DNA of 64,000 nucleotides from Diphasiastrum complanatum (GCA_029204225.1 MU832028.1:26786-90785); one strand, 5' to 3'; counted from the stretch's first letter, positions 45,395-57,644 are shown. Notes: generated from the sequence alone by a model not told the origin. Numbers and translations: made by a program.

Positions 45395-48300
45395 CCAGAA
45401 TCCAGATTAAGCAGCACCTACGCTCAAAATTAGAGCGGCATGAGCTTTCTAGAGATCCCAATAATAAGTCTGTCAGCTCCCACCATTGTTATCACGCTTT
45501 CATCAAAAAACATATGATCGCAACTTCGCAAGGCAAGCTTGCAACGAGACTGTATCAACTGCGGCAGGAGACAGGAAGCGGAGGCGGAGTAGGTGGTGGG
45601 CGACAGCAGGGCTGACTGGCCTGGGCCCTTGGACGCAGACAAAAGAATATTTTACTTTATTGAAAGAAAGATGGGAGAAAACTTGAACGCCCGGAGGCTT
45701 CAGCTGGATGCTGCTGATGTATGGGACAGAGCCGGACACGTGGCGAGGTACAAAGCTGGAGATTTGATAGGGGTGGCAGAGCTGTCCAAACATACAGCTA
45801 ATCCAAAAAATAAATCAATGGGAACCCTTGTATATTTTGATGTTAGATGTGTATGAAGGGTGGGTATCAAGAATCAAAAGCTAAGCCCTAGGGTTACATA
45901 CTTTTGACTTTATTTAGAACCGTGCATACTAGGGTTGGCTATTACCATGTTGATACCCTAAGTCAGCCTTATACCTAGGTTTTTGTCAATATTCGCAATC
46001 GACCATTGAATGAGCTTAAAAGGTTCACATGTACTTGGGATTGGCAATTCGAGATGGCTTAAGAAAAATTAACAACTTAAATTAGAAAGTATCGAGAAAA
46101 CAATATATACTGCCTGAAATTGTATATTTTTCTTGAGATTCTTAAGGATCTTGAATGTTGCTCACGAAATCCTAATGAATGAAAAAAAACTAGAAATCGA
46201 AGGCCAGCCTCATAGATTAGATACTTTAAAACAAAGGCCAAAATTCACAATTCACAAACTTAAACTTATTAATGTGAAGTTTATATGTAAAAATCATAAG
46301 TTTTAAAAAACATGAGATTTTATTTTGCATACTATTCCAAAGCTAACGAGATATTAATGGCACTTGTCTATATTTACTTCGTTGTCTATTGATAAAGTAA
46401 ATACGGAAACACAACTTAAGAGTTTATAATTGATATTCCACTTTACTACTATATGTTGTGACATCTTTTCAAGTACCTAATTTTTTGGATTCGCTTGAAT
46501 TGTTTTTTAATATGTTATAACCATTTGAAGCAAATGAAGCAAATAAATCTATATAGACTTATTCTAAATTACTTGCAATCTTTTTGTCATGAATAGATAT
46601 GATAAAATTATTTTCAAAAGGAATATATACATAGCATTTGCCAACATTTTTTTATAGAGGGTGCTTACTATATGGGTAATATCTTTTTGCCAACGATGTT
46701 GGTTGTCCAATGTAAACTTTTTTGTTCTTTGATGCATTCTAACTTGTAAATTTGAAAGTCTTTGTGCTCTTTTTGGTGGAGTTAAGTTTTCATGCATTCA
46801 AGCAACTTAATTAATCTTCATTTTCTATAAAATTGCATGGGAGAAAATTTTTGGAAATGAAATAGATAAATAAAATTTAGGTTTATCTTTGTGACACTTG
46901 TTGATAATACATTTTCTTCTTCCATAACCTAAAAATTGTACAATAATATTAAGCTACAAACTATAAAATTTTGTCATATAAGTATAAAAATGAAGTTTAT
47001 TGTACCATATATTGTTGTATTTGAGGGTGATACTCAAATAGATGTGTTATTGTAGGATTGATCATTTGTATTACAGAAGAAATTATGATTGGTCCATTTT
47101 TCACTTTGTTTCCACTTTGATCCACATGGCCAAAGTATTCCTATCTTTGATTGGAATGTTGTGTCCAAAATACAATTTCTTATTATATAGTATGATATGT
47201 TTACATGTGATTCAAAACAACAAATTGCTACCAAATTTAAATGTACTATCTTGGGAATAGGGATTTGAAATTTTTGAACAAATGGATAAGAAATTCTTCA
47301 ATAAAATGACTATCAAAAGATTAAAACTGTTATCCACCAAATAAGTACCTACATTTGGCGATCATTTTTAGTACTTTTTGTGCATTTTTTTCATCGATAA
47401 GTAATGACAGCATAAATCTTGTTCGATAATCGTTCATGTATTATTTTGATTCTATTTTGCATGAATTTATGATTAGCATATGTTTTGTTGACGTATAAAT
47501 CACTTTTGTATATTCACTTGTTGCTTATTTTTTTTGTTTTCTGAAGAGCTATTTTTTGCAATGAGACAACTTATGATTTGCCAAATTAGACATGTTTATA
47601 TTCAAAAAATTTAAGTCAAGAAACTTCTATAAAATTCATGGAGATAAGGTTCTACCTTAATCGTTGTCAACAACTTGTGAGTTGATGGGCTTATTCTGCA
47701 AAAATTATATACATCAATAACATGGTGCATTTTTTGAAAGTGGAATAGGTTGAAAATGTGGACTTATTTCATTTGTGATATTTTTTTTTTTGTTATTCTT
47801 GAGAGCATGACGTAAGTGTTAGTAAGGCAAAAGTTTGTTCTTATATTTGAGACTGTTGTATATTTTATTATCCATTTTTCATAAACTTGAAAAAAAAAAC
47901 AATCAAAAACATCAAAAATTAAAAAAAATTATTAAAAAAACAAAGCACTTTTAATTGGTCAACAAATCTTCGCCCACCTCTAGATTGCTAAATTTGGCAT
48001 TCTCTGATGTCTGCGACAGTTTATGCCTGGTTCTAGAAGCCATGCAAAGGTAAAAATGGTAAAAAAGTGTCAAATTCATTTAAAACCTTCAATTTTTATA
48101 AAAAATTTATTAGTAACCTTTACCAGTCCTACTAAAGTTTTCTCTTATTAAATAAGTTCCCAAAAGTCTCTACGAAGGTTAGTTTGTATAATCTAAATCA
48201 GACATATCCATTACATAGCTCGAATTAACAAATAAATGTAAATGCCCAATTACATCAATGTGACGAGCCTTTTAAGATGACTAAGCCAAAGATTCTAAAA

Positions 48301-48479
48301 ACGAAACTGATCGCAAATATACTTTCAAGTAAACTCTTGGAGAGATTTTTACGAATGGTATCTCATGCAAAGAAAGTTTTGATATGCCAATTATCAAATC
48401 CAGAACATGTCATGTACTTTTAGTACATCGGGCTTATAATGCATTATAATATCCAATGTAAACTTTGTTCGGCCCAAAA
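45395..48479. other. Upstream of the racemase-family gene: AT-rich, no gene recognised
   Basis: The first few hundred bases (45395-45850) are GC-richer and should contain the gene's promoter; I found no convincing TATA box. From 45850 on the DNA is strongly AT-rich with many poly-A/T runs and no coding motif. Old transposon debris is likely. Confidence 0.45.
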
Positions 48480-48735
48480 AGAGCTATTGGCCTTAAGGAT
48501 AAGGCAGTTCTCTCTTTAGGCCCTTCAAAGTACTTAAGAAAGGATAATAGGCCAACAAGGGTCTAAAGTAGACTTAATAAGACTTAACAACGGCTAACTA
48601 TCTTTCAAGATAGTTATGCTTAGTTAAGTTAGGGGATTGTCTATAAATAGACAAGAGACATCATTTTGGTTATCTTTTGGCTCGCTTGCAAATCAGAGAG
48701 CTTAGCCTCCTCTTTGTGAATGTGAGCCATGGAAA
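48480..48735 (+). repeat. Possible LTR fragment with a TATA box
   Basis: CTATAAATAGACAAGAGACAT (TATA at about 48641-48649) followed by a leader-like TTATCTTTTGGCTCGC has the look of a plus-strand copia LTR promoter. No partner LTR or primer site was found. Confidence 0.3.
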
Positions 48736-49740
48736 TAGAGCTTGCTAGATTTCATATGGCCAATCCACATGAATCTCATCTCCATTTTGTATTTTATTTG
48801 CTTCCATTCGTGGGATTTTTCTGCTTCATGCCAATTTCTTCCAAGATTTGTCTCAACCATATAGCTTCCTGTGCTGCACTACACATTGCCTTATACTATG
48901 CTTCTGTGGTGGAAAGAGCAATTGTACTTTGCTTCTTACTGGACCAGGAAAAGCAACTACCACAAAACTAGAATACATACCCTGTGGTGGATCTACGATC
49001 ATCATAGTCACCTCCCCAATCCGCATCCACATAGCCACACAACTCAGGTAAACCATCATGCTTCTTGTAAATCAAGCCATACTCTGAAGTGCCTTTCACA
49101 TAACGCAAAATGCGTTTAGCTGCCTTCCAATGCATTTCTGTAGGTGCTGCCATAAACTGACTTACAATGCCAACAGCATAGCATATATCTGGTCTAGTCG
49201 TGGTAAGGTAAATCAAGCTCCCTACTAACTGTCTATACAGCGTAGCATCAAATGACTGTGACTCATCAAGCTTAGAAAGCTTTTTTACCTGGTTCAATAG
49301 GAGTGTTTACTGATTTGCAATTCTACAACCTAAACATGTGCAACAACTCTTTGACATACTTCACCTGTGTTAAACCCACTTCATGTCCTTTTTGCCACAC
49401 TTCTACTCCAAGGCAGCAATACATCAGGCTGAGATCTGTCATCTCGAATTGTTCCATGAGATCTTTCTTGATCATGTCTATCATCTCTTGATTATTTTCC
49501 GTAATAATCAAGTCATCAACATAAAGAGCAATTAAAGCAACCATACCATCAAAGCATAAGACATATAGATTTGGATCAAAATGTGTTCTCACCATCCCCT
49601 TTGAACAAAAGTAGGCATCAATCCTGCTATACCACACACGTGGTGCTTGTTTAAGACCATAAAGCGCTTTCTTCAAGCGACATACTTTATTTTCTTGTCC
49701 CTTCGTTACAAAGCCTTCAGGTTGATCCATAATTAGGCTT

Positions 49741-51070
49741 AACCAATGGGCTTAAATATTGTCGCCAAAAAGTAGACTCCGTTCCCAATGGATAAGTGTG
49801 AAAAAAATTAGTTCCAAAGGACCTAATTATGTCCTTTGATCTTTAGCTAATTTAGAGAGCACATCTAGCTTCATTACAAATGTAGAAATCATGCATCAAC
49901 TACACATAGAAGATGAAAACTCAATAAGAACTTGTCATAAACACTTAGATATGATAATTTACTTTTTCTTTCCATACAACAGCCGTACAGTACAGTACTT
50001 ACATGTATGGATCCATAAAAACATGATGGCAAAAAAAAAGAGAAATAACATGGAGACCCATTTTTTTTTTAAATTTTTAATTTTTTTAAAAAAGTATCCA
50101 AATTTAAAATGCTTCAAATAAATATTGTAATGTTAAAAAAATGTTGTATTTTGCAAAAAAATAATTCAAGCTACAAAAATTTGGTTAATAGATTTTCATA
50201 AATAACTTAAAATTAGCTTCTATGAAATAATAATACTATTCAAGATAAAATCATTAAATATACAACCACTAGAATAACTAAAAGTTATTTTTTGCTTATT
50301 TAAAACAAAAGTTATAGTTTTTTTTTGGAATTTTAGAAGTTTTTTAAATTATAATTCTTGTATCAAATTTTTTAAATCTATCTATCTATATTTTGGTTAA
50401 TTATTTGGCCAAATTTTCTAATTTTTAAGCTATCTATGGATAAATCTCAAAGTTACTTTCCGTAGGTACTAATTTTATTTTATTTGGATCAGTATTAGGA
50501 AAGGTATGATCATTGTAACGTGGTTGGGTGAAATTTAGTAGATTTGAATATTTTCTTTGTATTTTGGAGTGGGAGAGAAACATTTCAAATTTTCATTTTT
50601 GAAGTTTAGTTCCTTCATAAAAAAAATTCAATTTGAAGGTTTGAATTTTCAAAATTCAGCCCTAACCATACCTTCGCCAACCCTAATTGACCATCACCGA
50701 ATTAGGTTAGAAATAAAAGTGAAAATGACAAAAAAAATTTGCTAGATTTTTTTAGCCCTAATCCTTAAAAACATAACTACACCTAATACCTTATACCCCC
50801 CATCCCTCCGTAGGTGCCCTACTTTGTTGGCCCCTACACCTTGCCCTTTCTTCTTCTTTCATAGCCCGCCCACCCCCCCCTGGTTACTCTTTCTCTTTCT
50901 CCTTGCTTCCCCACCCTCCCATGATCCTTTTTATTTTCTTTTCTCCCCGCCATGCGTGTCTTCTCTTCTCACGCTAGCCCCCATGTTTTTTTTTTCACCT
51001 AAATATTTTTTAATAAAAGACATTAATGCCCCTACGATCATGCCCAACCGTGCAACCTCAAGATCATAGA
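49741..51070. other. About 1.33-kb insertion in copia J, carrying an AT-rich repeat
   Basis: It interrupts the RT frame. It includes the AT-rich repeat copy 2 at 50025-50385 and a C/T-rich stretch (50850-50990). No ends with inverted repeats or duplications could be fixed, because the copia frame around the joints is already damaged. Confidence 0.5.
50025..50385 (-). repeat. AT-rich dispersed repeat, copy 2
   Basis: The reverse complement matches 10025-10375 along its length. Landmarks include GAGACCCATTT, AAAATGCTTCAAA, TATTTTGCAAAAAAATAA, AACCACTAGAATAAC, TTTTAGAAGTTTTTTAAAT and TTGTATCAAATTTTTTAAAT. It is non-coding. Confidence 0.8.
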
Positions 51071-52359
51071 CAAAGAACAAAAGAACTTTTCTTTTCTGAA
51101 ATTTAGTCATGTGATCTGCTTCATGGTGAGAATCTGTCCAAGGTACATCCTTCTTCTTGTGATTGTCACTTGCAACTTCAATCCTCTTGGATACAAATGG
51201 CTTATCCCTCTTCCATCCTATCTCACGAGGTTGTGACGGGGTATCACAAGGTGCATCACCATGTCCATTATCAGGAATATCCACAAATGGTCCATCATCA
51301 AGAGAAATTCTTACCATATCATCTTTGTTGGTTGATGTGTCAAATTTCTCAAGATCCTCATCCTTGTACATCTTACATTCATCAGAGATAACATCACGAC
51401 TAACATGCATTTTTCTCTCCAAAGGGTCAAAGCATCTGTAGCCCTTGACACGATCATTATATCCTAAGAAAATACACTTCAAAGTTTTTACATCAAGATT
51501 ACCCCTTTACTGATGGGACAAGGAAGATAGAAGAACGTGAATGGAGAAGAGAGCAGGAATATTGCGGAACAGTTCTCCCATTACAATCAGCTGCTTGATG
51601 CATAAACAGTCTAATAGAAAGCTTATGCTAAGTATATTCAGCTTTAAGTGTTTTAGTTGCCCAACAGGATCTTAAAAATTAGTTCATACTCACAAAAACG
51701 AGAGTATAGTCCACCGAAGAGATTAGAAATGGTTTGTGTGTGTGATATTACTGGAAATCAGATTCAATATGAAGTTTAGTTTTGAAATAGATGGAAGAGC
51801 AGTATGATATCGTGAGTTCCTCAGGTGTCAAAGACAGCCATCGTCTGATCAGAAGCGAAGGAGTCGTAGACGTCCATGTTCTGATCATAGTGAGTAAACA
51901 AGTGCGATCAAATAGTGATAAAGTGCATTCAATCACAACAAGCATTTATCTGTGTTGTTATACACGGATAGAAAAACGTCTTGCTGTTATATTACACTGA
52001 AGCACAATAAAATAGCAATTACAACCAGAATGGCAGCGTAACTGGGAGGCTCAAATCATACATCTCATGGACGGAGCATCACGTAGAGTGTGCCTGGATG
52101 ATCCATTTATAGAATTCATCCATGTATTAATTATAGTAAATAATTGTCACCTAATTAGGTAAGTCGTTGTACTTGGAAGTATTTGGCTTTTGTGATAACT
52201 ATGCATGGTATATACGGTCAACGAATCAAGAAATGTTAACGCGGACGAGGACACTGCAAATAGAGCTCTCACTTTGCATTTTTGGGAAGTCGTTGGGAAT
52301 GTTCCTCGTTGAAAATAGACGATTGTCTAGTTTTCTCTCTCTCTTTAGAATTTTGTGAA

Positions 52360-52527
52360 AAAGCCGATAGTGCCCTTAAAAAGACGACATTGTCCTTAAA
52401 AGGCCGACGACGCTCTTAAAAAGATGACACTATTTTTAAAAAGCCACCGATGTCCTAAAAAAGGAGACATTGTCTTTAAAAAGGTCGACGATGCCCTTAA
52501 AAAGATGACATTGTCCTTAAACATAGT
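52360..52527. repeat. Minisatellite of about 41-bp units
   Basis: About four units alternating GCCGACGATGCCCTTAAAA and GATGACATTGTCCTTAAAA, themselves related halves of about 20 bp. Each half ends in TTAAAAA. Confidence 0.85.
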
Positions 52528-52688
52528 TTAACTCTTTCAAAATAGTTGAAAGGAAGAAGTTGAAGTCAAGTGTCGCTTTTTCGGAAAGATATGAAAAAGC
52601 CAACATTGTCGCAAAAAGTTGAATTTGTGAACTATGCTGAAGTGTCGCTTTTCGGGAAAAAGCCGACACTGTGAAAAAAATAGTTCAT

Positions 52689-52760
52689 TTCTGCAGACTG
52701 TAGCGACACTTAGTGTATTTCTGCAGACTGTAATGACACTTAGTGTATTTCTGCAAACTG
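52689..52760. repeat. 30-bp tandem repeat, about 2.4 copies
   Basis: Unit TTTCTGCAGACTGTAGCGAC followed by ACTTAGTGTA, copies starting near 52687 and 52717, with a partial third. Nearly identical, so recent. Confidence 0.85.
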
Positions 52761-53110
52761 TTGAAAAAGTAATATAAATCTGAAGACTTGTTCTAAATGC
52801 TAGTTCTTGGAACTGCTTGAAGATGGGCAAGTCTTCCATGACTTTAAGTAATTGAACTTCACATCTGAACTTGAAATTATGATAGGATTGGTTACCCTTT
52901 GCTGGAGATCGGCCGAAAGCCTGTTGTAAACATTCTTCAAAAAATTTGGCTGTCTGACTTGTGATTCCTGCAGGTATCAAATGAGCAGACATAGAACCAA
53001 AGTTGGTTTTGCCTGATCCTAGATCAACGATCAATAAACGTACAGGAAGAATCATGAAATAGAAAATTAGTCATTCACCAAGGAGACAACTATGGACTTA
53101 ATTTCCAACA

Positions 53111-54211
53111 GTCCCCCTTAAGGTCATGGTTGGTGCCTTGGTATCTTCATCAAGTTCAACATGTTGAAGAACTTCTGATGCTTGATCTTGGAAAGCGCTT
53201 AAGTGAAGATGTCTGCGACCATTTCTGTTGTGGAGCAGTATTGAAGGATCACTTGCCCTGAGAAAACTTTTGATACTGAATTTCTATGTGCCTGGATTTG
53301 CCATGAAATCTGGGATCACTGACAGTGAAATACAACTCAAGTTGTCACACAGAATGGTGGTAGCATTGAACTGAGTGTGATATAAGTTGTGAAGCAATAA
53401 ATTGATCCATATAGTTTTTTTTTAAGCTTGGCATGCTGCGATGTACTCTGCCTCTGTCGAAGAAGCGCAACTGATTTCTACTTCCTTGAGTTCCACAAAA
53501 TCGGTCCCCCTGCCAGATAGAAACAGAACCCGGAGGTAGATTTTCTAGTAGAGACTATTCCTCCCCAATCTGAGTTGGAGTAGCCTCACAGGACGAGTGG
53601 GTCGATAGCATTTCCATCATAACATAAAATGTGATCTAAAATTCCCTGAATATATCTCATCACTCTCTTTAATGCTTTCCAATGAGAGATCCTAGGATTA
53701 GACATGAATTGACTTAACGTGCTAACAGTGTATGCTAAATCTGGTCCAGTACATAGCATTGCATACATCAAAGATCCTATTAGTGAATGATAAGGGTACT
53801 TCACTATGTCGAGTACTTCACTATCAGAATCAGCACAAGTAGGTTTAGTCAATACTATACTTGGATCCATTTGAGTATCAACTGGTTTGCAATCAGACAT
53901 ATGAAATTTTTCTAAAATGCTTTTTAGATATGCCTACTGGCTAAGATAGATCTTCTTCTGAAGCCTATTTCTAGTAATGTGAAGTCCTAGCAAAGAATGG
54001 ACAACTCCTAAATCAGTCATGTCAAATTCCTTTGACAGACACTCTTAGTAGTGTGCAGAAGAGAAGTGTCGTCAGACAAGATAAATGCATCATCTACGTA
54101 AAGAGCTATGTGAACTGAATTGGTGCCTATATGCTTCAAATAAATATTACAGTCAGCTAAACTGTTTGCAAATCCCAATATGCTAATGCAGCAAACAACT
54201 GGCACTCTCAT
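53111..54211 (-). pseudogene. Ty1/copia F: reverse transcriptase end and RNase H, truncated
   Basis: Minus strand: LADCNIYLKHIGTNSVHIAL followed by YVDDAFILSDD (catalytic YVDD, about 54100), a stop, then DCKPVDTQMDPSIVLTKPTC, YPYHSLIGSLMYAML, and SNPRISHWKALKRVMRYIQG. RNase H then shows SNSDWGGIVSTRKSTSGFCF and decays to the polypurine tract. The element is cut off at about 54211, before the RT core, so the 5' two-thirds is missing. Confidence 0.82.
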
Positions 54212-54841
54212 TCATCATTTTTTTGCTTCTCCATCTCACTGATGAGGTTGATGATTGGGTTGGTGTAGCTCTGCTACTTGATCTCAAAATCTTGTAGCAA
54301 TTGTTTTTGTGTCTGGAGCTTGTCAATTACAATGTTGTATTTTCCAATGGGCACGAGATTGGTGTATGACATAGGTGGCACAGTGAGATAGTCGTCAATA
54401 GTGTGTTGGTATTCGACACACTTATTTTGCCATTCCTGGATCATCTCTTCTTTAGCAAGGATCATCTATTCTCGGCATTGTGTATTTTTATGTTTTGTTT
54501 CCACTTTTTTTTGAAGGGCTTGATTTGATCTCTTTAGGAATGGAACCATGGCCTGGTAGGACCAGATACTATTTTGCATCACATCCATTTATAGTTGCAA
54601 TCTGGCCATTTTGCTGGCCAAATTTTTGCTACAGCTAGTTGATTTGCATTTGGAGGTTGGTGGTGGTGGTACACTCTGTTTGCCATTTTTGTCTAGCTGC
54701 TTCCTTTGCTTTTCTCTCTTCAGCTACCAACCTGTGGTGATGGAGATGGTCTTGAAGGATCAATTCAAATTCTTAATTAGCCCATGTGCATGAGAGAGGA
54801 CTGGCTACTAGCATATCCACCTCATCTGGTGGTGTCCCCAG
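54212..54841 (-). other. Target DNA of copia H, left flank, unclassified
   Basis: Together with 60049-60524 this was one stretch before copia H jumped in. The minus strand contains an open, charged frame (MILAKEEMIQEWQNKCVEYQ ... KLQTQKQLLQDFEIK, 54465-54274) with coiled-coil character. I do not recognise the protein. Confidence 0.4.
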
Positions 54842-55442
54842 TGTTGGATTTCAATAATGAGCCTCAAATCCATTTATTAATGAGCATCCTGAAAATCCAT
54901 TCAAAATAGAGGTCTTTCCGACCCTGGGTCGAGTCGGATCGGTTCGGATTTTTTCGATCGTTCACTAAATTATCTGAGCGTGTAGATCCTGGATCGGGTC
55001 TAATTTTTTCGATCCCTGAAAATTCGACCCTCGACATATTTTTTTGACCCAGTGAGTCTGCCTACTTTGTACATGTATTTATAGTTACAAGGCGGTTGTA
55101 ATGAATATGGAAGATAGCATTCAATGCGAGTTAGTTGTAGATATTTTCAGTACATCTAATCCTAGAATCTTCATCTAAAAACAATCTTCTGATAATTCTA
55201 AGTCTAATCAATTGTTAGATCAGTATCAGCGTTATCACGCTCAACAAGCTGAAGTTATAACTTCATGCCATTGCACTCATTGTTGATAATAATCCGAGTG
55301 CAATTTGTCATACTGTTGTTATTGTTCTATTGCGCATTTGTATGAATCCTTTGTTTGAATTATTTTGATGCTAACTGTGGCGCTTCCAATCCACGCATCT
55401 AGCTCGCTCCCATCTTTCCCTCATACCCACTGATTTTCGACA
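54842..55442 (+). repeat. 5' LTR of copia H (601 bp)
   Basis: Begins TGTTGGATTTCAATAATGAG and ends CACTGATTTTCGACA. Near its start it carries GACCCTGGGTCGAGTCGG, an inverted form of a GGGTCGA word that recurs inside the element. Confidence 0.92.
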
Positions 55443-55602
55443 TGGTATCAAAGCGGGCTTCTCAGTAATTTGCTCTTCATTGTGGATTATTAGTCTTGTT
55501 TCTATCAAGACAACATTCTAGCAAGCGCGCAGCCAACAATATTATGAAATCGTTGTTATTACCAACGATCTTGCTCACCCAGAATGGATCCGTTTTCTCT
55601 AG

Positions 55603-56420
55603 AGACTCGATGGAGGGAACTATCATCTCTGGAAGTTCAAAATGAAGGTCATGCTATTAGCCAAGGAACTGTGGGATGTTGTTGCCAGCACAGAAGTCAA
55701 GCCAGAAGGTGATGCAGCCTTTATCACCAAATGGAGACTGAGAGATGGCAAGGCATTTGCCGTGATTACTCTCAATATCAAGGATACACATATAATTTAC
55801 ATACGAAATGCTCAGACAACCAAGGAAGCATGGGACATCCTAGCAACCCTGTATGATATCAAGGATGTCACTTCCAAGTTATACTTGAGGAAGAAATTCT
55901 TCAACTTGAAGATGTTTGAAGCAGAAAGTGTTACAAGTCACATCAACACTTTCAAAAATCTTATGGAGCAAATGGCTGCAATTGGCTCAATAGTCATTGG
56001 AGATTCTGATGTTGTTATGACTCTATTATCGAGTCTTCCTGAAGCCTATGAAAATTAGGTCATGATAAATTTGACCCAGGAGCAAGTTACTCTATCAAAA
56101 GCAATTTCAATGTTTCTACAAGAGGAAATCAGATAATCTGCATCCTCCTCAAGCTTAGGGTCGGATCCTCAAGTTCTATATTCAAATAATCAAGTTCAGA
56201 TCCAAAAAAAAGAGCAATATGTAGTCAGGGTCGAATTTTGGCTCAGGGTCGAATTTTGGCTCTGAGTCAAATTTTGGCTCAAGGTCGAATTCAGGCTCAA
56301 GGTCGAATTCCAACTCTTCATCCTTCCAACCAAAGCAAAAATTATTCTACAGATACTACAAGAGAACTGGACATGAAATCAAATACTGCAGAACTTTAAA
56401 ATTTAACAATGAGAAGAAGA
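55603..56420 (+). pseudogene. Copia H gag
   Basis: Opens RLDGGNYHLWKFKMKVMLLA right after a TAG at 55600. It continues AWDILATLYDIKDVTSKLYL and IVIGDSDVVMTLLSSLPEAY, typical UBN2-type copia gag, with a stop at 56056. Downstream is a run of five 18-bp units (56228-56317) and then a knuckle that reads FYRYYKRTGHEIKYC: the first two Cys have become Phe and Tyr, so metal binding should be lost. Confidence 0.82.
56228..56317 (+). repeat. Five 18-bp repeats in copia H gag coding six-residue GSNFGS-type units
   Basis: Units GGGTCGAATTTTGGCTCA and variants. Read in the gag frame they give GSNFGS, GSNFGS, ESNFGS, RSNSGS, RSNSNS: a low-complexity Phe-Gly/Ser tract just before the zinc knuckle. Confidence 0.85.
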
Positions 56421-56489
56421 AGCAATTTCATCAACAAGCAAATTCTGCTTCAACCAATTTTTCGATCCAGCAGCAAGAGGATGATGAAG

Positions 56490-56790
56490 CAGCTTTTATG
56501 ACCAAGGTCAAAAAACAACATGATATCGATTCCTGGTGTCTTGATTCACGAACAACACAACATATGACTCACCATCATGACTGGTTCAAAGATTATAAAT
56601 CTTTCACACACTCGCGAGTTGTACAACTTGGAGACAACTCATCACATTCAATCTAGGGTGAAGGAACAATCAGGGTCGAATTTCAGAAAGGTGAAGTCAA
56701 GCTGCTCTCCAACGTTCTCCACATACCAAATTTGACCTAGAATCTGCTCTCAGTTAGCAGAATCACTGATTCAGGTCAAAAGGTCAAAAT
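56490..56790 (+). pseudogene. Copia H protease
   Basis: The active-site block reads WCLDSRTTQHMTHH instead of the usual DSGA/T form; Gly to Arg needs one base change (GGA to CGA). The flap-type VQLGDNSSHSI and NVLHIPNLT, NLLSVSRITDSG follow, with stops near 56655 and 56738. Confidence 0.8.
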
Positions 56791-57099
56791 TCGATGCAAA
56801 CGGTTGCACAATACTTGACAAATCCCAAACAAATTTAGCTTTCGGAAAAAGGAGTGGCAATCTTTACAAACTTAGCCACTGTTACTCCTCCAACAATCAA
56901 GCTCTTCACACTTCTACTTCCAAATCATCAAATATGCTTTCGCATTTCAGATTAGGCCATTTAGACTTCAATAGTATTCAATGAATGTCAACTCAAAGAC
57001 TAGTACAAGATCTGCCTTCTGTAAGCAAGCCAACTTCTTCATGTGATTAAATCTGTATAATCAGCAAGCATGCTAGAAGTCCTTTTATTTCTGACTCAG

Positions 57100-57563
57100 T
57101 TCATACTTCCAAAGGCTTGCTAGATCTTGTGCATAGTGACATTTGTAGCCCGATGCAGATTGCTTCCATAGGAGGAGCTCTTTAAATCCTAACCTTCATC
57201 GATGACTTCCCTCCGAGGACTGCTACCTATTTTTTCTGAAGAACAAATCAGAAACATTCAAGTTCTTCAAACAGTTCAAGGCATCAGCATAAAATTTGAC
57301 TCTGAAAGATCTACATTCAAATGGAGGGGTAAAATTTATCTCCACAGAATTTAAAGAATTTTGCAAGGCCAATAGAATAAAACAACAATTCACAACAAGC
57401 TACTCACCTCAGTCCAGTGGTGTAGCTGAAAGGAAAAATCAGACGCTCATTGAAAGTGCCAAGAGCATGCTGGCCCATGCCTCTCTTCCAAAAATATTCT
57501 GGACAGAAGCTATTACTATAGCAGCCTATTTGCAAAATCGATCCATTACCAAAGCCCTGAACC
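57100..57563 (+). pseudogene. Copia H integrase core
   Basis: LLDLVHSDICSPMQIASIGG holds the first Asp. In another frame SNGGVKFISTEFKEFC stands where the second Asp (normally DNGGE) should be; it reads SNGG, so the Asp is lost. TTSYSPQSSGVAERKNQTLI carries the intact Glu. LPKIFWTEAITIAAYLQNRS follows. Confidence 0.82.
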
Positions 57564-57644
57564 AGGGTCGAACAGTCAAAATTTGACCCTAGGGTCGAAC
57601 AGTCAAAATTCGACCCCAGGGTCGAACAGTCAAATTTTGACCCT
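57564..57644 (+). repeat. Three 27-bp self-complementary repeats in copia H
   Basis: Unit AGGGTCGAACAGTCAAAATT followed by TGACCCT, at 57564, 57591 and 57618. Each unit starts AGGGTC and ends GACCCT, so each can fold back on itself. They fall in the linker between integrase and reverse transcriptase. Confidence 0.88.

Larger units (their letters stand above)
48740..51482 (-). mobile_element. Ty1/copia remnant (copia J), split by an insertion
   Basis: The minus strand reads from 51482: CIFLGYNDRVKGYRCFDP and KMHVSRDVISDE (the segment between integrase and RT). It is then interrupted at about 51070-49741, and resumes with [40 protein letters not shown] and YVDDLIITENN (catalytic YVDD intact). 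CCLGVEVWQ and PTEMHWKAAKRILRYVKGTS follow, then YVDADWGGDYDDRRSTTGYVF and a decayed RNase H end to about 48800. LTRs and gag are absent. The RT thumb to RNase H part is surprisingly free of stops. Confidence 0.85.
51483..53110 (-). repeat. 3' LTR region of copia F (right edge sure, left edge unknown)
   Basis: The right edge is set by a polypurine tract AAGGGGGAC (plus-strand 53111-53122) immediately followed on the minus strand by TGTTGGAAATTAAG at 53110. The LTR then runs left for an undetermined distance, perhaps to about 51500. It contains two minisatellites (52360-52527 and 52689-52760) and several near-inverted copies of GTGTCGCTTTTTCGG / AAAAAGCCGACACT. Confidence 0.55.

Noticed and set aside
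52360-52527. CRISPR-like array
   Set aside because: The repeat halves are adjacent with no unique spacers, and the context is a plant retrotransposon LTR.
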